Positions 44,583 to 56,529 of a stretch of DNA of 64,000 bases are shown here, piece after piece. Where the stretch lies: NCBI GenBank assembly GCA_000733355.1, contig JNVV01000004.1, positions 662,181-726,180 of the forward strand, given 5' to 3'. The notes beneath the pieces were generated by a model. The model saw only the letters and a list, made by a program, of their open reading frames with translations, made no database searches and was not told where the DNA came from. The translations under genes were made by a program, and so were the position numbers. The number at the start of each line of letters is the position of its first letter. Position 1 is the first letter of the stretch. The stretch comes from Falciphora oryzae (Eukaryota; Ascomycota; Sordariomycetes; Magnaporthales; Magnaporthaceae).

Positions 44583-44990
44583 AGTCAAAGCACCCCCCTT
44601 TCGGCACCCCCCTGAGTAAGGCACGGGCATGACCCATACGCCCGGATCTACCCCCGTCTTTATTTTCTCCGTGATTTCCGCAATTTTAGGCCGTTTTCCT
44701 TCATTTTTTCTGCATTGCAATTCTGAAATGCCAAAGAAGCAGTATACGGAGCGAGAAGTCGACCAGGCTATCGCGGCCGTACAAGTAGGGGCCCAAACCG
44801 CGGCGGCCGCCCGCACCTACGGTATACCGAGGTCAACCCTTCAATCCCGCCTTAAAGGCGTCCTACCACCCCGGCAAGCACAAGAACCGCATTAACGATT
44901 AGGCCCTAAGTAGGAAAAGGGCCTGGCGACTTGGGTGCTTATTCAAGGCTCCCTAAAGGGCTGTTCTAAGCTATTGGTTTTTTGGTTTTT
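44583..44990 (+). pseudogene. Fot/pogo-type transposon fragment (N-terminus of transposase)
   Basis: A TA (44581-44582) is followed by AGTCAAAGCACCCCCC, matching the Fot1-type terminal repeat style. A frame starts with ATG at 44728: MPKKQYTEREVDQAIAA, then QTAAAARTYGIPRSTLQSRL, a psq-type helix-turn-helix, then a PPRQAQEPH linker. After a TAA at 44893 and a frameshift, a Tc5-type HTH (EKxLATWVLIQ) can still be seen to about 44950. No DDE region is found in the window, so the element is truncated. A member of the pogo/Tc1-mariner group would make TA duplications like those of the two MITEs in the left nest. Confidence 0.75.
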
Positions 44991-45420
44991 TGGACCCCCT
45001 GCCGGTTTTTTAACCTGATTTAAGCTTAATTCTCGACGTGGAAACAACGTCCGGGGTCGCCCTGTAACCGTTCATGTATATTTGGGCCTGATTTTCGGTG
45101 GATTCCCATCCAGTAGATACAGGGAACGTTTATCTATAAAAAGCAAAGGGCACAGACGCTCAAAATAAAAGCTATTCTCAAAAATAATAACGACCCATGC
45201 AAAGTCGTGATCCAGGGCCAAAGCAGGCCAGAATAGCCTCATGTTCTGGCGGATCCAAAGGGTCCCTGGGGCCGGTAGTAGGCTCGTTCGAAAGCCCAGA
45301 AGCCAGGGAATTTCGTAGTATATAAGGGGAGGCTCCTAGCAAATCGGATTCAAATACAAAACGAGCAACACAAAAACTAATATACTTTAATTACATTACC
45401 TATAACCCTTTTTTTTTTAC
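44991..45420. other. Stretch with TATA-like signal before the Myb-like gene
   Basis: No gene is seen here. GTATATAAGGGGAGG (about 45320) resembles an LTR or gene promoter and is followed by an A-rich, CAA-containing leader. It is not strongly RIP-mutated. It may be the promoter of the Myb/SANT-like gene or part of the decayed Fot element. Confidence 0.4.
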
Positions 45421-45655
45421 TTACCAACCCTACTTCTAATACCATACCTCGTTAACTGTCCTTCCGTTTCCGGCGCCGGCGCCAGGAAAACGAAAATCGC
45501 GCCCTATTTTTGCCCCCCTCGTTTCCCGTAACCTTTGCCGGGGAAAAGGAGGGTTTTCCAGCCACCCAAATCACGTTAAAAACCCCGGCAGCCTCGCCGG
45601 AGGGCCAGGAAGCCGGCAATTTTAACGATTTTTACGACCCCTTTAAGGCCCCGGA

Positions 45656-46183
45656 TGTAACACCCCACACAGAACCATAGCCAGCAGCCGCAGGGGACGC
45701 CACCGGTGACCACAAAGGAGGCCTCCGGGTGGTAGCCGGAGGGGCGCAAGCCCTGACGGATGTGCGGATTAGGAGAGTTTAACTTTGCGACACGCGCGCC
45801 GATTAGCCCCCGCAAATCAGCCCGGCCCGGAACCCTAAAAGGAACGAAACACATCCGGCCCCGACGGACGCCGCGGAGGAGGCAGTGTGCCGATAACAAC
45901 CGAAAAGCAGGCCCCGACGGACGCCACGGAGGAGGAAACGCGCCGACGACAGCCAAAAGACGCCCGGAGGGTTAGAGCATAAAAAGGGCCCGAAAAACCC
46001 CCTGTGAAGGAGGTCAGGAAGGCAAGCAATCGTTTTTCTATTTCTACCAACACTATAAACTTGTTAAGCCTTAACGAATACGATTATTAAGCTGTTAAAC
46101 TTTTGAGATTTCCTTACGAGAACCCCCCTTTTCCAGGCCTAACACTGCTATAACTGGCTATAATAAGGCCAAAGCCTGTTACA
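45656..46183 (+). repeat. 5' LTR of Gypsy 3
   Basis: A 528-bp LTR with a repeated CCCCGACGGACGCC block, paired with 51772-52289 and with the inverted copy at 57040-57567. Confidence 0.9.
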
Positions 46184-46229
46184 ATTCGATTGCTTCCTTT
46201 GCTTAAACCTTCAGCATTCACCAGTTACC

Positions 46230-47620
46230 ATATCGGACTTTAACGACTTCGTTAACATTAACGACCCAGGCCAGGACGAGGACCTAGGAACGGGGACATC
46301 CACCCTTCCCCTTGGACGCGAGCAACCTACCCCCAACAACCTTCGTAAATACCCTAACTTCAGCATCCACAACGTTGCATCCTACACTCGTTCGCAATTC
46401 GCCTACTACGTAACGCGAAATTGCATCCCTACCAAAATCCTGCCACAATTCCAAAAAGCATTTATAAAACGGAAGGCAGTTCGCGAAGCCTTTAGCCTCC
46501 CAAACGATTCGGACGATCCAAATCGCCCTAACCACGAGCCCCAAATTCCGGTTCGTTCCCAAAGTTTAACCCTAAAGCAGCACGGCCAAAAGGTTAACCG
46601 CCCGTTAGAAAAACCCGGTAACCAGTCGACACCCCGGGCACCGTCGCGCCACACCCTAATAAAAGACGACGATAAAAAAAACGACATTTTTCCTTCGTAC
46701 GATAAAAACAAAAGCAGTTACAAAATTTTATGGAAAATGCCCAAGCTAAAGCTTCCAAGCTTAATGCAAGATTTCGACCATTGGGAAAGCAAACTTAACT
46801 TTACGTTCGAAGCCAACTTTAACGGCTTTACCACGGCCAAATTACGTATCGCAGCCGCTGTTGGAATCTTCGATAGCGACCTTAACTCCGCCTATAACGG
46901 CTCGCGCAAAGCCAATCCGGTATTGGGCCTACATTAGCGCAAATTTATGCGATAGCTCCGTAACACCACATTACAAGGAGATTTTTTATTCCTAAGGGCT
47001 ACTAACGATTTACAGCAATTTATGCAAAAAAATAACGAGGACCCTAGTGTTTTCGCAATACGGTACCGACGTATATGCGGCGAAACAGGACAAATAGCAG
47101 ATATTAACAGCTACGTTATCCGTTTAATCCTTGTTTTAAAAGTCCAAATTACCCGCGGAATGCATTACAAAGCGGAGACTTTGGAAGATTTTATCGCCAT
47201 AGCCCAAATCCTTTGGGATACTTTAGGTACGGGTGCTCGCGCCCCGTACAACGAAAAGGAAGGTTCCTATAAATCCTCCCACAAAAAGGACCAAAAGGAA
47301 TCGAATAAGGACGGGAAACATAAATTTCAAAGCAAACAAAAGGGGCGTAACTAACGCAACGGCAATAGCAAAAGCAACGGACGCTCGACGCTTTTAAACG
47401 CCGAACGCTAACGACGCCGGGACGAAGGCGTATGCCTTAAATGCGGCAAGCCTAACCATATGGCGAAAAATTGCAAAAACCCTTTTTCCGCTACCAAACT
47501 TTCGATTAAAAAGGGCGAATCCCCCCAAAAGGAAAAAGCCAAAATTAATTCCTTAAAGCGCCGGAAAAAGGAAAGTGGAAAAAAGCAAAGCGAAAAACGC
47601 CAGAAAAACTAAAAAGGAAC
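46230..47620 (+). pseudogene. Gypsy 3 gag remnant with lost start codon
   Basis: The frame reads S-D-F-N-D-F-V-N from 46233. Its presumed start is ATA at 46230-46232 in an ACCATATCG context, an ATG-to-ATA change of RIP type (TG to TA). The capsid region is at 46740-47350 (DHWESKLNFTFEANFNGF, FAIRYRRICGETGQIADI). The zinc knuckle CLKCGKPNHMAKNC (about 47430-47475) is intact. A few stops break the frame. Confidence 0.8.
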
Positions 47621-50600
47621 CCGGTTATCCCCGCACCGACGTTCCGTAACGACTAAATACGCACAGCCCCTACGCTCGTCACTAAAGGGACCGTTAGCTT
47701 TTCCAACGGCGGCCCGAAAGTTGAGGTCGAAGTCGGTTTAAACACGTTCGCCGAAATTAATACCGTTTTTATTACCTTTTGCAAATCCTTAAGCTATAAG
47801 CCATACAACCGTCCTAAACACGATTACCAATCCCTTACTTTCGCCGCCGCAAACGACTAGGGCGTTAAAATCTATAGTGTTTACCACTTACGATTAAGCT
47901 TTCGTAACTAAAATAGCACTCCGGTGGAAATTATCCGGCTATTCCTCGCTATCGAACGAAACTTAGCAAACGCTCCTATCTTTATGGGCATACTACTAAT
48001 GCAAAAACTGGCTATAAACCTCCACCCGGTTAAAAGCACCTGGTGTTTTAACCAACGTCCTCGCATTTATTAGCTATCCGTATACTATTTCCAAAAAAGC
48101 TTTTAAGCTAAAAATCGCGTATTTGTTTGTTCCTTTCGCTTTAACCCTTTTGTCGGTAGCACCGGGGAGGACGACCTTTTCGAGAACCGTTTAAACGAAC
48201 CGCTAAATTTGAAAAACGTTTTTGCAAATTTACGGATAAGCTATTTCGACGTATTCGACGTTCGCAAAGGGAAAATGCTTCCAAAACATAGCCACGGCGA
48301 CTATACTATTAATTTGCTCCCGGGCAAAAAGCCCCCGTAGAAGCAGATTTACCACCTGTTTCCAACTAAGTCGACGGCACTCCAGGAGTACCTTACCGAT
48401 GCCTTCGTATAAAGCATCATCCGCGAGTTACAGTTACTAATAAAAGCCCCTATCATTTTCGTCTTAAAGAAAAACGGCACGTTACGATTGTGCGTTAACT
48501 ATCGAGGATTTAACGACATTACTATTAAAAATAAAATACCGCTTCCGTTAATCGGGGAAATGCTCGACCGCTTAAACGGTGCCAAATGTTTGTTTAAAAT
48601 CGACCTCGTTAATACGTATTACCGATTTCGCATTAAAAAGGGAAACGAATGGAAAACCGCGTTCCGTACCAAATACGGGCACTATAAGTACCTCGTACTA
48701 CCGTTCGGACTTACTAACGCCCCGGCATCGTTCCAAACCTATATTAATAAAGCCTTACGGGGCTTAATGGACGACTTCGTTATCGTTTATTTAAACGATA
48801 TCCTTATTTATTCCGGTAGTAAAAAGGAGCACCAGCATTACTTAAAGCTGGTTTTAAATCGACTTCGTAACTTTAAACTTTATACCAATCCCAAAAAGTG
48901 CACCTTTTTCCAGCAAAAACTTAAGTTTTTAGGTTTTATCGTTAATACCGAAAGGCTTAAAATGGATCCTGCGCGTGTTTAGGTCGTCCGCGAATGGATC
49001 GACCACCTACCTCGCACGTACAAAAATATCCAAATCTTTGTAGGATTTTGCAACTTTTATCGACGGTTTATTTACGGCTTTTCCCGTATAGCGAAGCCTT
49101 TATACAACCTGTTGTAAGGAATAAAGAACGGACGCAAGCCAGGCCAAATAGGCTATTACTAGCAAAAACCCCAACAATAGGCATTCGAAGATCTAATTAA
49201 CGCGTTTACGACTATACCAATGCTGCGGCATTACGACCCGACTTTACTATTACGGGTCGAAACGGACGCTTCCGACTTTGCTATAGCAGGCATCCTATCG
49301 CAAAAGTACGACGGCTAATGGCACCTTATAACTTATTGGTCCCAAAAGTTTAAAGGTGCCGAAACTCGGTATCTTGTGTACGATAAAGAACTTTTCGCAA
49401 TAGTAGGAAGTTTTCGCCATTAGCGATATTACTTCGAGGGGGCGCAAGCTACGGAGGTGTTTTCGGATTATAAAAACTTTAAAGCTTTTATAAAGCAAAA
49501 GCGCTTAAACGGACGATAAATACGCTAGTTATTGCAGTTAGCACCTTACGATTTTAAAATTAAATACCGGCTAGGGTTTTTAAACCCAGCCGACGCTCCG
49601 TTTCGCCGGCCGGACTATATGGACGGTCGCGAGGAAAGATAGGAAACTTTTATTAAAAAACTTTTGCTAACGCTATTTAATAAAATAGGTCGGGAACAAA
49701 ACGTGTTTGTTTATAAGCAGTACGCAAAAGATACTGCCGAAAGAGCGTCGCCTAATAAGCCTCCCCAACCAGTAAGCGTAAAAAGCGCACCTAACGAGCG
49801 ATCCCCCAAAAATTTTATCTCTAACCGGCGAAGCGAGCGGGACAGCGTACGTTTGGCACAGCTTACGTTAGCCGACGATCTAAACGCCTTTAAGGTTATC
49901 CATGCCTTATAGGTGCAATTTGTTATTCGTTAAAAGGCACGCACTGCTTTGGATTAGTTTAAAAGCAGCGTAACTACGGACTCCCCGGAAGAAATCCTAA
50001 CGCCGCTAAAGAAATGGATTGGGGACGTATAAAAACGGGATCCGGCGAGCATAAATTTGCTTAAAAGGCTAATAGTAATTAAAAAGCCCCGCCTGGTAGT
50101 ACTTGACGTAAAATATACCGTACCGTACCGAAATATTGCGATAACGATTCGGTAGCAAAAAGCATCGTACTTCCACCTAACTAACGGTAACGAGTTAATT
50201 TTCCGGAGAAATCAGGTTTATATTTTTGCAAACGAGGCTTTAAGGACCGAAATCCTAAAACAATTTTACGATTTCCCGGGAACCGGTTACTAAGGCGTGG
50301 CTAAAATTTTAAATTTTATCCAACGCTTTTTTTGGTGGGATGGAGTTAAGGGGGATGTTACGGCATATATAGCATCGTATCTTTAGTGCTAAAAGAAAGC
50401 GATTTATCGTTACAAGCCTTACGGCAAACTTAAACCCCTACCACCGCCAAAAAACGGGCAGCTTATAAAAAGTTTTTCTTTAAATTAGGTAACTGGCTTA
50501 CCTAAAAGCAGGACGGCGGGTAGTTAAGTTTTTAACGCGATTTTCGTCGTTGTGTGCCGATTAACCAAATACGTAGTCCTTATCCCTATACGAACTAATA

Positions 50601-51560
50601 CAAGTGCAGGACAGTTCGCAAAGCTGTTTTTCGAGCGTATCGAATGCGTATTCGGTACCTCCAAAAGCATCGTTAGCGATCGCGATAGCCGTATTACTAG
50701 TGGCTTTTGGGAAAAAATATGCAAATACCAAATTATTAAAAAACGCATATCGACCGCCTACTATCCTTAAACGGACGGGCAAACGGAAATCTTTAACCGC
50801 GTTATCGAAAATTACTTCCGCAGTTATTGCGCCGGTTTGGAAAACTTTTAGGCATTATTGCTACCGTTAGTAGTTTACGCTTACAATAATAGCAAAAATT
50901 TTACTATAAAGCACTCGCCGTTTTATTTTTTATACGGATCGGATTGCGAGATGCGGATTAATATCGCGGATAATATCCCTAAAGGGAGGGTACCCGTAGC
51001 AAAAAACCGTATCGAACGATTTTATGCATTGCGCAAAAAGCTTAAAAAAACGTTGCTGCAGGCATAGGAACGGTCAGCTAAATATTATAACAAAAACCAT
51101 ATCTTTATGCAGTTCGCAATTAGAAATTTGGTTAAAATGTCCACGAAAAACCTGCGTTTAAAAAACAAAAAGTTAGCACTTAAATGGATCGGTCCCTTCC
51201 GGATTACCGAACGCATAGGCTAGCAGGCCTACCGTTTGGCATTTTTTAAGCATTACCGCCGTTTTCATAACGTCATTCCCGTGCAAAACTTTAAGCGGTA
51301 TACTGCTAAAAAATAAAAAAACGAAATGCCGCTACCTATACCAAAGTACGAGAACGACCAAAAGGAATAGGAGGTCGAAAAAGTACGAAATAAGGGACGG
51401 ATCCGAAGCAAAAAGTACTACCTAATTAAATGGAAGGATTGGCCGGCAAAATATAACATTTGGGAGCTTAAAAAACACTTTCGCGGCGCACCTACGAAAA
51501 TACGAGCCTTTTAAAAGGCCCGGAACAAAAGGAACCGAAAAATCCGCGAGCTCCAAAACG
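47621..51560 (+). pseudogene. Gypsy 3 pol remnant (RT/RNase H/integrase/chromodomain)
   Basis: RT at 48450-48990: [60 protein letters not shown]. The catalytic site reads VYLNDILIY, with Asn in place of the first Asp. RNase H-like sequence lies at 49200-49620. Integrase at 50100-51070 has KSIVSDRDSRITSGFWEKIC and a TAYYPxTDGQTEIFNRVIE-type block at about 50750-50810 with one stop. The chromodomain at 51370-51480 has KKYYLIKWKDWP and NIWEL. It is inactive. Confidence 0.85.
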
Positions 51561-51771
51561 TGGAGCTAAGTAGTAAAAAAAGGGACACCTGAAATCGCCA
51601 AATTGGTTATCCTTTTTTAAAGGTTTTATTGGAAACCAGCGCCTACCCTAGGCGAAGGAGAAAAACGGTTAACGCCTTTGCGAATCCACGAAAATTTATC
51701 GTTGCACTAAGGAAAAGGGAAAGTTAAAGGCCGAAAACAGCCTTTTTAGGAAGGGGATAGTTGTAACACCC

Positions 51772-52289
51772 TACACAAAACCATGGCTAGCAGCCGCAGG
51801 GGACGCTACCGGTAACTACAAGGGAGGCCTCCGGGTGGTAGCCGGAGGGGCGCAAACCTTAACGGATGTGCGGATTAAAAGAGTTTAATTTTGCGATACG
51901 CGCGCCGATTAGCCCCCGTAAATTAGCCCGGCCCGGAACCTTAAAAGGAACGAAACACATCCGGCCCCGACGGACGCCGCGGAGGAGGCAGTGTGCCGAT
52001 AACAACCGAAAGGCAGGCCCCGACGGACGCTACGGAGGAGGAGACGCGCCGACGACAGCCGAAAGACGCCCGGAGGGTTAAAGCATAAGGAGGGCCCGAG
52101 AGACCCCCTGTGAAGGAGGTTAGGAGGGCAAGCAATCGTTTTTCTGTTTCTACCAACACCATAAACTTGTTAAGCCTTGACGAATACGACTGTTGAGCTG
52201 TTGAACTTTTGAGATCTTTTTGCGAGAACCCCCCTTTTCCAGGCCTGACACTGCTGTAGCTGGCTATAGTAGGGCTAAGGCTTGTTACA
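51772..52289 (+). repeat. 3' LTR of Gypsy 3
   Basis: A 518-bp partner of 45656-46183 followed by CCGGA. Confidence 0.9.
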
Positions 52290-53160
52290 CCGGAGGCCCC
52301 GGAGGTTCCGGAGTCGTCCCCTCCGCTTTCCCCTACACCTTCCACGGCCCTTTCCTTTGCCACAGCCTCGCAAACGACCTAGGGCATTTACGTGGAAAAC
52401 TCCCAAGCCTTTTAGGAAGGCGGCAAACGATCCGATTGGACCGCCGATTAGCTTTTGGCCTTTTTCGAAACCCTCGCGGAGGCCGGCCGGCAGGGGGAAA
52501 TAAATCCAGCGATTTTTAGCTGGCTTAACAAATGCTTTAAAAAGGCTGCAAAGGCTTTAGCGGATTAATAGCCTTATATTTGATGGTTAAAAAGGGTTAA
52601 AAACAAATACAATAGCTTTAAAGCGCAATATAAGGACTGGTTGGACTTTGGGAAACGGTTAAGGGTTACCGTTAACCCGGTTACGGGGTTATATTTCGCT
52701 AGCGATTAAATTTAAAAAGCGTTCTTTTCGATCCGGCTTGCCGCCCGTTAAATGCGCAAAAGGCCTCTTTTCCGCCCGGACTTCCACGAGGCCGCATTTG
52801 CTGGCAATTGAGCGATAAAGGAACAGATCGCCACGGCCGCCTAACGCTTACACAACGTCCAGTAGGCCAGGGAAGGCCGCGGAAAACGGCCCTCTAGTAG
52901 GGCTGGGCACTTTACGGTAGCGGAAGCTTAACTCCACGTTGGAAATCGCTTTTTGGAAGCTACACAAACGTTAGCCCGGGCCGGATCCGGATTTAACTGG
53001 AGCTTAACCCCTTCGAGTACGAAGTCCTCCCCGGCCGGCCGGACGCTTTATAAGCGTTGGTTAAAGTACAAGCTTTAGATATAGGCCGTAAAAAAGCTGC
53101 AGAAGTACCCCTAAAACGATTTATCGGGCGAAATTAAACAGAAGTTAATCCGGATTTTTT

Positions 53161-54094
53161 AAAAAAAAAAAATGAAAGGATAGCTTACTAATAGTTAAAC
53201 GACGTCGAAAATAGGGAACTGATAATAAATTTAGTGCAAAGCGACGAGCTGGATTTGTGGTAGCGATTAAGCGGTTCGAATAAAGGTATTTTCGTAATCG
53301 GGCGGCTTGTTTTAGTGGAGTTATAAAGGAGTGTTGTTGTTAGTTTTTCTTTTGGATATCGTTGGGGTCGAAAGTTTAAATACCACGGAAATTACCATTA
53401 GGCAGGTTACTATAAACACCACCACTCGCTTTTAAATAAATAAAATTAACGTTAATCCGGCCGCAGGTTACAGTATTTAATTGGCTTCGAAAAAGCGATT
53501 AAAATGCACCAAATCTCGATAAAAACAAACGCCGGAATTATTGTAAAAAAATTACCGCAAATTAGCTGGCAAAGCTCGAAGGGTGCCGCCTTTAGGGTGC
53601 GATACCTATTTAAACCCAAAAGACTTACAGCATAAACGATCGCCACCGCATTTGTTACCTAAATAGGCAACGCTTACGTACGTTTGATACGATCCTTTGA
53701 TTTAATCGCCGGCCGCCACTTTAATTTTTATCCGTTCCTTTCGAAAAAGGCACCATTCAATTCGCTTTAACAAAAGCGATCGAACGCTACCTTTAGTGTA
53801 TAAAATTGGTTATTTTTCGCTACGCTAAACTTGTCGATCCTACTATAAAAACCACTACCACGTCGCCGTTTTCGGCTAACTTCCTTTTTAAACTAATAAC
53901 TCAATTAACAAACCGTAACCTCCTCCCGATTACCTTCGTCGAAGCAAATCGAACGCAGGTTACGAGGTTTCCTTACAAGCCCTATAAGCTTAATAATTAA
54001 CCCACAACCTATCGGCTATTAATGCCTAGTATTAACCCTAAAACGTTTGCGTTATACCCATCTCCTGCTTTCGCCTCACTGCTTCCATTTTAAT
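53161..54094. other. AT-rich stretch between the Myb-like gene and the transposase
   Basis: Strongly RIP-like sequence. Short frames on both strands (for example 53452-53646 minus and 53806-54000 plus) show no domain. It is probably the convergent 3' region of the PIF/Harbinger element. Confidence 0.4.
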
Positions 54095-54580
54095 TTAAGC
54101 CCTTCGAAATGCATTTTCTCCTTTAATTTTAGCTTGTTTTAAACCAGGATTGGATGCTAAAAATGCCTTGGCTTCCTTTTTCAAAATAAAATTATACAAG
54201 CCCGTAACGGCTAACATAATATCGATTTGTAAGCGGATACGGTAATCGGGCGGCGTGCCCCTAATAATTTTCCAGCGGCTTTTGAAATTACCGAAAGCTT
54301 TTTTAACAATAACGCGCATTTTCGCATAGTGCAGGTTAAAAAGCTCGGCAGGGGTTTCCGGCCGGGCAAGGCCTTATTTTTAAAGGTAATACCTCGTCGC
54401 GATAAAAGGCGTTATTACCCCAGTGCTTTGGAAAAAGCCAGCATCCCTAAAGTAAAAATAACCCCGGGGGATTCGAAATCCGGCTTGTTGGGCCTTTTTA
54501 AGCAATTTGGAATCGTGTATCGAGCTTTCAGCGCCTGCTATAACGAAAACGAACCGCCCGCCGTAATTTACGGCCGCTAA
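54095..54580 (-). pseudogene. PIF/Harbinger transposase fragment (DDE_Tnp_4 type)
   Basis: The minus strand reads GAESSIHDSKLLKKA (about 54540-54500), a DAG-type segment GYFYFRDAGF, GVITPFIATRYYL, then ELFNLHYAKMRVIVKKAFG followed by NFKSRWKIIRG and AVTGLYNFIL (to about 54180). This order, with H-D-S, D-A-G, and the final FG-x-K-x-R-W and L-x-NFI motifs, is that of DDE_Tnp_4 (HARBI1-like) nucleases. The N-terminal part is missing because a Gypsy LTR (54588) starts there. One premature stop lies in the preserved part. Together with the Myb-like frame it defines a broken PIF/Harbinger element. Confidence 0.75.
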
Positions 54581-54587
54581 AACGTTT

Positions 54588-55245
54588 TGTGCAATAGGCC
54601 CCTTCTAACTCCTTATCAAAGACTGCAGGCAGGTGAAGTCCGTGATATTCTGGGTAGTGCAAAGATAGAGTACAAGGGAGAGATCGCGGCCGTAGGCCGG
54701 CGGGGCAGGCCTGCGGGGATAATCTCTGTGCGGGACCCACTCCCCTTATCGCCAGATAAGGGCCTGAGGCTCCTGCAAAGAGCGGGTCTGGCCGAGTCAG
54801 TCCCTCTCGAGGCCCTGCCAGCCATGACAAGTGCCGGCTTCCGAGAAAAGCGTCGCTGTCCTTAGTGACAACTACTATACACGAAAATCGTTAATTGTTC
54901 CTCCGTTCCTTTTTCTTTGTTCCTCCGTTACTTACTTGGCGCTTTTGTCGCGTTTGGAACGCCTCAATCCCGTTTCCTCCTTAGCCTTTTGCAAGTCCCA
55001 GTACTCCTTGAGCAGTTTTTAAACGTTTGAGGCCTTAATAGTTTTGGCGGGTTCCCATAAGTCACCCGCAGGGCCCCAGCCCTTCCAGCGGATTAGGTAC
55101 TGGGTGGGCTTGGCCTTGCCTATATGGTCCAGTATCTTTTCGATCTCGTAGACGGGGTTTTCGGGGTCGCTAGCGGCTTCCCGGAAGCGGTCGTACTCCA
55201 CGGGGTTTGGGGGAAGTGCTTTGCGTAAAAAGGGGTCGTTGTCGC
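54588..55245 (-). mobile_element. Gypsy 4 3' end: chromodomain tail plus LTR, little RIP
   Basis: The minus strand at 55245-54890 encodes the end of a pol with a chromodomain: YEIEKILDHIGKAKPTQYLI, then RWKGWGPAGDLWEP, then a basic tail. A single TAA at about 55020 interrupts KASNV-stop-KLLKEYW. It is followed by a 283-bp LTR (54588-54870, TGTGCAATAGG..TAGTGACA on the plus strand). The 5' part must lie beyond Gypsy 5, outside the window. CpA and TpG are frequent, so it is younger than its surroundings. Confidence 0.7.
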
Positions 55246-55480
55246 TGTTACGGGACCAAGCCCAGCACACCTGTATTTAGCTAGAGATCCGCCGGCCCCC
55301 TCCGGGGCCAGCGGTCTTTCTCTTTCGTGCAATAACAAACTTTCAACCTAATACCTAACTGCCGCGCCGTGACAGTTTGTTGCACCTTAAACTAAAAGAC
55401 ACGGAACGATTTTATAGCGTTCCGTTTTTTCCCCGATACCCCGAAAACGGCGCCGCAGCGACGAAACCCGGACTGTAACA
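55246..55480 (+). repeat. 5' LTR of Gypsy 5
   Basis: A 235-bp LTR whose first 62 bp recur at 63939-64000 with a single visible difference (CTAGAGATC/CTAAAGATC). Confidence 0.85.
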
Positions 55481-55859
55481 AGGGGTTAAAAACGGCTTGG
55501 GGGGGGAATCTCTAAATTGCAGATAATCTTTCTATGGGCTCAAAAGATGCTTGAGGAGGAAGGAATCTTTCGTGAAGGACATAGGAGATGGCAGGGTTTA
55601 TATAGACCCTTTGTGATCCGTGCGAAGTATCGAGTACATAATTCACACTGCCTTTCGACCTTCACCGCTTGGCCTTAGGGCCGTTAACCGCCTATGCGGG
55701 TCTTTGACCCTCCGTAAGGCCGACTCGTAATGCCGACTAGTTAGGTCCACGGGTTCTTCCGTGTGACACGGACACTTCGGAGGAGGTCCCAACATTCCCG
55801 CCACCCTAACACAACGAAACCTAACCCAAAACCTGACAGCGTTATACTAGCGCAACATT
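55481..55859 (+). other. Leader of Gypsy 5 with a non-RIP, TATA-bearing segment
   Basis: The 55490-55800 segment keeps many CA/TG dinucleotides, unlike the flanks, and contains GGCAGGGTTTATATAGACCC. It partly resembles 745-870. It may be a separate recent LTR-type insertion, although I could not find a target duplication. Confidence 0.4.
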
Positions 55860-56252
55860 ATAACAAACCCAGCCGAAACCCCCTTACCCTTTAACCCCGT
55901 TTTAGCATTCGAACTCCTTTCCGGATACCCAACCCTGCAAACCCTAGCATACGAAAATGGCGAAAATTACGCAGAATTATATCGCGACTTTGTTAACGGC
56001 CAAACCTCGCTAGCGTTCCGCCAGTTTAAACAGTTAATGGGTTTTTTAAACGGCAAAATCGCTTTGCTGCAGGACGAAATAATGACCTTTTAAAGCAACG
56101 ACAACGTAAATACCCAATAGGTCGCTAAGCTAAAGGCGGAAGCCCAAAAGCGTAACGCTACTATAACGCGTTTAAACGCGGAGTGCGACCGGTTAACCCG
56201 GCAATTTGCATTGCCACAAACCCCCCAGCTACCGGGGCTCCACCCCAGTACC

Positions 56253-56529
56253 TGCCGGCCGATAGCACTACTACCAACAGCAGCGCCTACAGCGCCCAGG
56301 CGTTTACTCGCCCCCTTTGCCGATTGCCCGCTCACTAACAAGGAGCGCCGGAATGCGGCCCGAACTCCGTGTGCCTTGGGCTTGCCCCATGGTTTGATTC
56401 TGTTAGCCGCCTTGATAGCAACACGTAGCCTAGTGTCAAGCTTAGGTAGCGCTAGCACGTCGTATGCCCCCTGGGAGGCAGGGACTGGTAGATCCCGACT
56501 TACCGACGTTAAATAAACTCACTCACTCA
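56253..56529 (+). mobile_element. SINE-like retroposon, copy 2 (5'-truncated, 15-bp TSD)
   Basis: Flanked by CTCCACCCCAGTACC (56238-56252 and 56530-56544). It starts TGCCGGCCGATAGC and ends in an ACTCACTCACTCAC tail. It is the inverted, nearly identical partner of 24910-25253 without that copy's GC-rich 5' block. Removing it keeps the gag frame of Gypsy 5. Confidence 0.8.

Larger units (their letters stand above)
45656..52289 (+). mobile_element. Ty3/Gypsy chromovirus 3 (full length, RIP-mutated)
   Basis: LTRs 45656-46183 and 51772-52289 run TGTAACACC..TGTTACA and are flanked by CCGGA (45651-45655 and 52290-52294). The coding strand is plus. A purine tract (AGGAAGGGGATAG) precedes the right LTR. 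Gag, RT, integrase and chromodomain are all recognisable with RIP stops. It is inserted in the Myb-like gene. A solo LTR of the same family sits at 57040-57567. Confidence 0.9.
45428..53160 (+). pseudogene. Myb/SANT-like DNA-binding protein of a PIF/Harbinger element (split)
   Basis: The frame runs from about 45428 to 45655 (RALFLPPSFPVTFAGEKEGF, then GNFNDFYDPFKAPE). Once Gypsy 3 and one CCGGA are removed, it continues from 52295 in the same frame: a Ser/Pro linker, then WTADQLLAFFETLAEA. Next come FKKAAKALAD, VKNKYNSFKAQYKDW and NPVTGLYFASD, the layout of Myb/SANT-like domains with a long C-terminal helix region. Stops at Gln/Trp positions are RIP-type. In PIF/Harbinger elements a Myb-like protein accompanies the transposase and brings it to the ends. 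Here the transposase lies on the opposite strand at 54095-54580. Confidence 0.7.
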
